This document shows, in pieces, positions 12,712-17,054 of a stretch of DNA of 17,054 bases. Each line of letters begins with the position of its first letter. Within the stretch, counting starts at the first letter, position 1. A program made the translations under genes and the position numbers. The notes beneath the pieces are model-generated. The model did no database searches and was not told where the DNA came from. It worked only from the letters and a program-made list of their open reading frames with translations. Source of the stretch: DATBLE01 sp050258035 (GTDB lineage: Bacteria > Actinomycetota > Thermoleophilia > Gaiellales > Gaiellaceae); contig JBLMYA010000042.1 in NCBI GenBank assembly GCA_050258035.1, forward strand, positions 1-17,054. The letters are read 5' to 3'.

Positions 12712-13251
12712 CTACTCGACGAAGTCCTTCAGTCGGGCCGCTGCGACCTTCCGGTCCCGGCCGAAGAGGCCAAGCACCTCGTCCTCGACAACGAGAGGCC
12801 AACGTCTTCCGGCGCCGACGAGGCCGGGGTAGCTCGACCAGCGCCAGTCTCCGGGCGACGCACAGAGGCCGGCCTCGACAGGGTTCCTCGCGACGTAGCG
12901 GATGCACCAGAGAAGATGGCCGGGCTCCTCGACGACCACCGAGCCGTAGCGCGCCCGGAAGAGATGACCGAGCCGGACATGGCGCCGGTTGAACGCCGCC
13001 GCGTATCGGCTGTTCAACTCCTGCATGCCGCCTGCGATGTTTGCGTGCTTCGTGCGGAACATCAGGTGGTCGTGGCTGCCCAGGAGCGCGAAGCCGAGAC
13101 ATGTCCACTCGTATTTCCGTAGCACCTCGGCGAACAGCGACAGAAAGTGCGTCCGGTCGTGATCGTCGACGAAGAGATGCCATCGGTCGGTCGCGTTGCC
13201 CGTGACGTGGTAGAGCGTGTCCGGCGCCTGGATCCGCAGCGGGCGGGGCAT
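12712..13251 (-). CDS. REP-associated tyrosine transposase (Y1, IS200-like fold)
   Basis: 179 residues, ATG at 13251 with TACGGT 7 nt upstream. It is a single-strand DNA transposase of the HUH superfamily: HxH metal motif in LLGSHDHLMF (His60, His62), catalytic tyrosine Tyr83 in LNSRYAAAFNRRHVRLGHLF, then RARYGSVVVE and CIRYVARNPVEAGL (116-129), followed by WRWSSY. All are hallmark RAYT positions. The usual MPNHVH motif is replaced by GSHDH with the two His kept. Such proteins cut and join REP-sequence hairpins and are usually single-copy domesticated genes rather than free insertion sequences. The gene appears intact. Confidence 0.92.
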   Translation of the reverse strand: MPRPLRIQAPDTLYHVTGNATDRWHLFVDDHDRTHFLSLFAEVLRKYEWTCLGFALLGSHDHLMFRTKHANIAGGMQELNSRYAAAFNRRHVRLGHLFRARYGSVVVEEPGHLLWCIRYVARNPVEAGLCASPGDWRWSSYPGLVGAGRRWPLVVEDEVLGLFGRDRKVAAARLKDFVE

Positions 13252-13258
13252 TCCGATG

Positions 13259-13264
13259 ACCGTA
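13259..13264 (-). promoter_or_regulatory. -10 box of the RAYT gene
   Basis: TACGGT on the minus strand, 7 nt before the ATG. It fits the leaderless pattern of the neighbouring core genes. Confidence 0.4.
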
Positions 13265-13314
13265 GCCGCCGACCCGGTGAGCTTCGAGCCGCGCGCACGC
13301 TTCGACTCACTCTC

Positions 13315-13342
13315 GGCGCGCTCGTGTACGGGGTCTGACCCC
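13315..13342 (-). repeat. REP-like palindromic end, ileS side
   Basis: Inverted copy of 12661-12688 with 24 of 28 positions identical; contains GGGGTCTGACCCC at 13330-13342. It ends about 30 bp before the ileS stop. Confidence 0.7.
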
Positions 13343-13373
13343 GAGGTCGAGTCGCCGCGACCGCCTGCCGGGT

Positions 13374-16300
13374 CTAGACCTTCTGGATGTCGAGTGCAGC
13401 GCCGTCGACCTGGAGGTCGACGGCCAACGTCTCCGCCTTGATCCAGTCGCCGTGCTGCTTGGCGAGATCGGCGTCGGACCGCGGCAGCGTGACGACGATC
13501 CGGTCGGTCAGCTCGAGGCCCCGCTCCTTGCGCAGCGCGTTGAGCGCGTGGATCAGGTCGTACACACGGCCCTCCTGCTCGAGCTCCGCGTCGAGCTCGA
13601 GGTCGAGGCAGACCGAGATGCGTTCGGAGTGTGCCCAGCCGCGCTCCCGCTGTCGCTCGACGAGCAGCTCCTCCGGGGCGAGCTCCTGGCCGGCGGCGCG
13701 GATCCTGCCGTCCCCGAGCTCCTCGAACTCACCCGTCACGAGCGCGGCCTTCACGTCCCGGAGACGCGGACCGAGCTTCGGGCCGAGAACGCGAAGGTTC
13801 GGCTTGTAGCTGAACCGCACCGGTGCCTCGTCGAGGAGAACCACCTCCTTCACGCGCAACTCCTCCTTGATCTCGTCGAGGTGCCGACCCGCCGCCTCCG
13901 ACCCGTAGATGGAAGCCCGCCGGAGCGGTTGGCGCAGCTTGATGTTCTCCTCGGCGCGGGCCTGCCGGCCGAGCTCGACCACCTCTCGGAGCTCCGCGAC
14001 CTCGGCGAGTAGTTGACCGTCGGGCTCCGCCACGTCGGGCCACCCTGCGAGGTGGACCGAGTCCGGTGCGCCGTCGCACGCCCCGGCGACGAGGTTCCGC
14101 CACAGGCCGTCCGCGAGAAACGGCATCACCGGCGCGATCACGCGCAGTCCCTGGACGAGCGCGAACCACAGTGTCCGGAACCCCGCCTCGTCGAAGGAGT
14201 AGAACCGCCGCCGCGACCGGCGAATGTACCAGTTCGACAGGTCGTCGACGAACTCGTCGAAGGCGCGGATGACGGCGGGGGTCCAGTAGCGGTCGTAGCC
14301 GTCGGTGGCGGCGCGGACGAGCCGGCGCGTCCGGGCAACGAGCCAGGCGTCGAGCGGCTGGCCGGTCGGCGGACCCGCCGCAAGGTCATCGTACGAGGGT
14401 GCGAAACCCTCGATGTTGGCGTAGGTGACGAAGAACGAGACCGAGTTCCAGAGCGTTAGCAGCCGGCGCTTGACCTCTCCCGCAGGCCCGTAGCCGAACT
14501 TCAGGTTCTGGGCGGGCGGCGTCTCGCAGAACTGCCAGCGCATGACGTCGGCGCCCATCCGGCCGAACGCGTCGTTGGCGTCGATCGCATTGCCCCATGA
14601 GCGGTGCATCTCGCGGCCGGTTTCGTCGAGCAGCTTCTCGTAGGTGAGCACGCGCCGGTAGGGGGAGCGGCCGACCAGCGTCACCGACATGAAGAACTGC
14701 GAGTAGAACCAGAGCCGGATCTGCTCGCGCATCTCGGAGATCCAGTCCGCCGGAAACCACTCCTCCCAGTACGCATGGTCAGGCAGGTCGGCCCCGGTCA
14801 GACCGCTGGCTGCGCCGGTCGCGTATCCGCCCGGCACGTACTGCGGGCTCTCCCAGCCGAGCGTCGAGAGGGGAACGATCCCGGCGTCGAGCCAGGCGTC
14901 GCCGACCTCGGGGATCCGTCCCACCTCGGCCCCGCACGCGTCGCAGCGGACCGGCACCTCGTCGATCCAGGGGCGGTGCAGTTCCTGGAGCTGCCCGAGT
15001 CCTCGTACGGCCCGCTGCTCGAGCTCCGCGCGCGAGCCGATCACGTTCAGGTGGCCGCACCCGCAGGGGTAGAAGGGCAGCGGCAGGCCGAAGTAGCGCT
15101 TCCGCGAGATGTTCCAGTCCCCCATGTTCTGCAGCCAGTCGTCCATGCGCTTGCCGTACTGCGGCGGCGTCCATTCGACCGAGCGGTTCTCTTCGCGCAG
15201 CTGCTCCCGCACCTCGTCGACGCCGATGAACCAGTCGTCGACGACGCGGAAGACGAGCGGGGTACGGCAACGCCAGCAGATCGGATAGCGGTGGGTGATC
15301 CGCCCGGCCTCGACGAGGAGGTCACGCTCCCGCAACGCCTCTACCACCGGCCCCTCGGCGTCGGCCGTCGACAGCCCGGCGAGGTAGCCGAACGTCCCGT
15401 AGAAGCGGCCGTCCTCGTCGATGGGCTGGATCACCGGCAGGTCGTGGACGCGCGAGAGCTCGAAGTCCTCGGCACCGGCGCCGGGGGCGATGTGCACGAT
15501 GCCCGTCCCCTCGTCCAGCGCGACCTCGTCCCAGGGGATGACGCGGTGGATCACGCCGTTCTGGGGTTCGAGCTCGTCGAACGGCCCCGTGTACTCGAGC
15601 CCGACCAGCTCCTCGCCGCGGGCGAGGCGGTCGTACTCGCCGCCCGTCTCGGCCAGCCGCCAGCCGCCGTCGCGCAGCCCGTACTCCGCATCGGGCGTGA
15701 CCGCGGCGGCGACGTTCGCCGGCAGCGTCCAGGGGGTCGTCGTCCACACCACGAGTGACTCGCCGTCGCGGTACTTCAGCGGAAGCCGCACGTAGAGCGA
15801 CGGGTGCTCGAGCTCCTCGTAGTTGCCCTCGCCCGCCTGTTCGTGCTGCGAGAGCGACGTCCCGCAGCGCGGGCACCACTGGGTCGAGCGGTGCCCCTGG
15901 AAGAGCCACCCGCGGCGGTGCACCTCCTTCAGGAACCGCCAGATGTACTCGATGTTCGTGTCCGAGAACGTGTAGTAGTCGTTGTCCCAGTCCATCCACA
16001 TGCCGAGCCGCCTGGATTGCTGCGTGATCACCTCCGCGTACTCGGCGACCCGCTCGCGACACCGCGCCGCGAACTCGGCCAGGCCGTACGCCTCGATGTC
16101 GCGCTTCGAGTTGAGGCCGAGCGACTTCTCCACCTCGACCTCGACCCACAGGCCCTGGCAGTCGAAGCCGTTCTGGTAGCGCTGATCGCGGCCGCGGAGT
16201 GCCTGGTACCGCTGGAAGACGTCCTTGAGCGTCCGACCCCAGGCGTGATGCACACCCATCGGGTTGTTCGCCGTGATCGGGCCGTCGACGAAGCTGAACC

Positions 16301-16427
16301 GGTCGTTGCCGCGGTTCAGCTCACGCAGGCGGTCGAACGTACGCTCGTCGTCCCACCGTGAGAGGACTTCCGCCTCGATTGCCGGGTGGTCCGGGACAGG
16401 CGGGAGCTGCGCGAACCTGCGTGCCAT
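13374..16427 (-). CDS. ileS: Isoleucyl-tRNA synthetase, divergent HHAWG/EMHRS type
   Basis: 1017 residues; a class I synthetase charging tRNA-Ile in the cytoplasm. The HIGH motif is HHAWG (60-64, in ITANNPMGVHHAWGRTLKD), and the KMSKS motif is EMHRS (606-610, in GREMHRSWGNAID). Editing-domain marks include VVWTTTPWTLPANVAAAV and DEGTGIVHIAPGAGAEDFEL. Zinc-type cysteine pairs: CPRCGTSLSQHE, CWRCRTPLVFR, CDACGAEVG and the CGCGH cluster. The anticodon-binding domain follows (FDEFVDDLSNWYIRRSRRRF), with a C-terminal part lacking a zinc finger. This replacement of both signature motifs recurs, as far as I recall, in some Chloroflexi and Thermoleophilia enzymes, so it is probably a functional subtype. 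TAGAAT lies 7 nt upstream. Confidence 0.95.
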   Translation of the reverse strand: MARRFAQLPPVPDHPAIEAEVLSRWDDERTFDRLRELNRGNDRFSFVDGPITANNPMGVHHAWGRTLKDVFQRYQALRGRDQRYQNGFDCQGLWVEVEVEKSLGLNSKRDIEAYGLAEFAARCRERVAEYAEVITQQSRRLGMWMDWDNDYYTFSDTNIEYIWRFLKEVHRRGWLFQGHRSTQWCPRCGTSLSQHEQAGEGNYEELEHPSLYVRLPLKYRDGESLVVWTTTPWTLPANVAAAVTPDAEYGLRDGGWRLAETGGEYDRLARGEELVGLEYTGPFDELEPQNGVIHRVIPWDEVALDEGTGIVHIAPGAGAEDFELSRVHDLPVIQPIDEDGRFYGTFGYLAGLSTADAEGPVVEALRERDLLVEAGRITHRYPICWRCRTPLVFRVVDDWFIGVDEVREQLREENRSVEWTPPQYGKRMDDWLQNMGDWNISRKRYFGLPLPFYPCGCGHLNVIGSRAELEQRAVRGLGQLQELHRPWIDEVPVRCDACGAEVGRIPEVGDAWLDAGIVPLSTLGWESPQYVPGGYATGAASGLTGADLPDHAYWEEWFPADWISEMREQIRLWFYSQFFMSVTLVGRSPYRRVLTYEKLLDETGREMHRSWGNAIDANDAFGRMGADVMRWQFCETPPAQNLKFGYGPAGEVKRRLLTLWNSVSFFVTYANIEGFAPSYDDLAAGPPTGQPLDAWLVARTRRLVRAATDGYDRYWTPAVIRAFDEFVDDLSNWYIRRSRRRFYSFDEAGFRTLWFALVQGLRVIAPVMPFLADGLWRNLVAGACDGAPDSVHLAGWPDVAEPDGQLLAEVAELREVVELGRQARAEENIKLRQPLRRASIYGSEAAGRHLDEIKEELRVKEVVLLDEAPVRFSYKPNLRVLGPKLGPRLRDVKAALVTGEFEELGDGRIRAAGQELAPEELLVERQRERGWAHSERISVCLDLELDAELEQEGRVYDLIHALNALRKERGLELTDRIVVTLPRSDADLAKQHGDWIKAETLAVDLQVDGAALDIQKV

Positions 16428-16434
16428 GGGATCG

Positions 16435-16440
16435 ATTCTA
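16435..16440 (-). promoter_or_regulatory. -10 box of ileS (leaderless)
   Basis: TAGAAT on the minus strand, 7 nt before ATG. The position leaves no room for a T-box leader, the common control of ileS in other Actinobacteria. Confidence 0.55.
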
Positions 16441-16492
16441 GAGCGGGCCCGAACCGATTCGATTGCGTCACGCCGGGGAAGGGTTCAGCCGG

Positions 16493-16498
16493 TACGCT
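16493..16498 (+). promoter_or_regulatory. Probable -10 box of trxA
   Basis: TACGCT about 50 nt upstream of the trxA ATG. Unlike its neighbours this gene has a real leader with a Shine-Dalgarno sequence (AAAGGA at 16538-16543). Confidence 0.4.
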
Positions 16499-16548
16499 CG
16501 TTACGACTTGGTGATCCCAGAAATCAGGCAAGACCCGAAAGGAAACGA

Positions 16549-16875
16549 ATGTCCACCGCTGTGACCACGCAGACCTTCGAGCAGGAGGTCCTGCAGAGCG
16601 AGAAGCCTGTGATCGTCGACTTCTGGGCCGAGTGGTGTGGCCCGTGCCACGCCGTCTCTCCCGTCCTCGACAAGATCGCCGAGGAGCGCGCCGGCGAGTT
16701 GAAGCTCGTGAAGATCAACGTCGACGAGGAGCAGGAGCTGATGATCCGCTACGGGGTCCAGTCGATCCCGACGATCGTCCTGTTCAAGGACGGCGCTCCG
16801 GCGGCGGCCGTGATCGGCGCGCAGCCGAAGGGTGCGATCGAGCGCGGCCTCGGTCTCGTCGAGGCGGCCGTCTAG
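16549..16875 (+). CDS. trxA: Thioredoxin
   Basis: 108 residues, standard thioredoxin length; ATG at 16549 is fixed by AAAGGA 5 nt upstream. It is a cytoplasmic dithiol-disulfide reductant, recycled by thioredoxin reductase (not in the window). Active site WCGPC at residues 29-33 within VIVDFWAEWCGPCHAVSPVL; buried charge Asp24; cis-proline Pro74 in VQSIPTIVLFKDG; C-terminal glycine in VIGAQPKG. A His follows the second active-site Cys instead of the usual Lys, a tolerated variant that may shift the redox potential. It is divergent from ileS, separated by 121 bp. Confidence 0.96.
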   Translation: MSTAVTTQTFEQEVLQSEKPVIVDFWAEWCGPCHAVSPVLDKIAEERAGELKLVKINVDEEQELMIRYGVQSIPTIVLFKDGAPAAAVIGAQPKGAIERGLGLVEAAV

Positions 16876-16883
16876 CCGGCGTA

Positions 16884-16932
16884 GGCTCGACGGAGCCGGC
16901 CAATGAGCGGAGGTGCCGGCTCGTGCCGGCGC
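16884..16932 (+). terminator. Two consecutive hairpins after trxA
   Basis: GGCTC/GAGCC (16884-16897, 4-nt loop) and GCCGGC/GCCGGC (16915-16930, 4-nt loop) lie between the convergent trxA and the NUDIX-like gene, so they may end transcription from both sides. No T-run is present. Confidence 0.35.
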
Positions 16933-16944
16933 CGAGAGCGGGCC

Positions 16945-17054
16945 TCAGCCCAGCCAGCGCTCGAGCGGCTCCGCCATCGCGATCTCGCAGAGCGGCGGGA
17001 GCTCGTCGGGCGCGAACCATCCGAGCTCGATGACGTCGTGGGGGGGCCCCGGGG
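16945..17054 (-). CDS. C-terminal end of a probable NUDIX hydrolase (partial)
   Basis: Only the last 35 or so codons are in the window, ending at TGA (16945-16947). The reading is HDVIELGWFAPDELPPLCEI followed by AMAEPLERWLG. The pattern of a hydrophobic strand, then WF.P.ELPPL and a terminal helix, is typical of the C-terminus of NUDIX hydrolases after the catalytic helix. The Nudix box itself would lie beyond the window, so the call is not confirmed. It is convergent with trxA. Confidence 0.5.
   Translation of the reverse strand, partial: PGPPHDVIELGWFAPDELPPLCEIAMAEPLERWLG

Larger units (their letters stand above)
12660..13342. mobile_element. RAYT unit: transposase gene with inverted palindromic ends
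   Basis: A 683-bp unit between ispH and ileS consisting of the Y1-transposase gene bracketed by inverted repeats matching at 24 of 28 positions. Each end begins with a GGGGTC/GACCCC palindrome. This is the layout of REP-associated tyrosine transposases, which recognise hairpin-forming REP sequences flanking their gene. Confidence 0.7.

Noticed and set aside
16428..16548. T-box riboswitch controlling ileS
   Set aside because: The -10 box is 7 nt from the start codon, leaving no leader, and no T-box sequence is visible in the 121-bp interval.
1..17054. CRISPR array or dedicated defence system
   Set aside because: No regularly spaced direct repeats of CRISPR type and no cas, restriction-modification or toxin-antitoxin genes can be recognised; the HNH protein alone is not enough.

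Overview
The window is GC-rich chromosomal DNA that looks like a deep-branching high-GC actinobacterium, plausibly Thermoleophilia/Gaiellales. This is inferred from base composition, tRNAs without encoded CCA, many start codons directly behind a TANNNT -10 box (leaderless transcripts), and an IleRS of the unusual HHAWG/EMHRS type. No rRNA or other taxonomic marker is present, so this placement is tentative.

Positions 1-1640 are accessory: an excisionase-like small protein, a SHOCT-domain protein, an HNH endonuclease, a helix-turn-helix protein and a possible small membrane peptide. At 1642-1803 lie tRNA-Arg(TCG) and tRNA-His(GTG), both on the minus strand. Next comes the most striking structure: a second copy (1843-1883) of the 3' part of tRNA-Arg(TCT), whose intact gene lies at 4066-4138. 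The two copies bracket about 2.2 kb holding a small hypothetical gene, a secreted HYR-type protein, a frameshifted HNH remnant and a doubtful ORF behind an AT-rich dyad, but no recognisable integrase. Removing the insert restores a compact three-tRNA cluster, so this is most simply an integrated element or its remnant.

From 4164 on the DNA is housekeeping in character: an AI-2E/PerM-family membrane protein, divergent cyclophilin, YczE-like membrane protein, tRNA-Gly(TCC), CtaG, a small lipoprotein, a tight DHDPS-family/proline dehydrogenase pair, an M15-type carboxypeptidase directly behind tRNA-Pro(TGG), and an EamA exporter. A non-coding stretch with a 15-bp perfect hairpin precedes ispH. 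Between ispH and ileS sits a REP-associated tyrosine transposase (RAYT) bracketed by near-identical inverted palindromic repeats. The window closes with trxA and the C-terminal end of a probable NUDIX hydrolase.

Functional links: the DHDPS-family gene and proline dehydrogenase are one nucleotide apart and probably form a proline or hydroxyproline catabolic operon. IspH (isoprenoid synthesis), IleRS and thioredoxin are ordinary core functions that happen to be neighbours. Repeated use of a -10 box 6-9 nt upstream of the start codon is the dominant regulatory theme of the core region, while several genes in the accessory part carry Shine-Dalgarno sequences instead.
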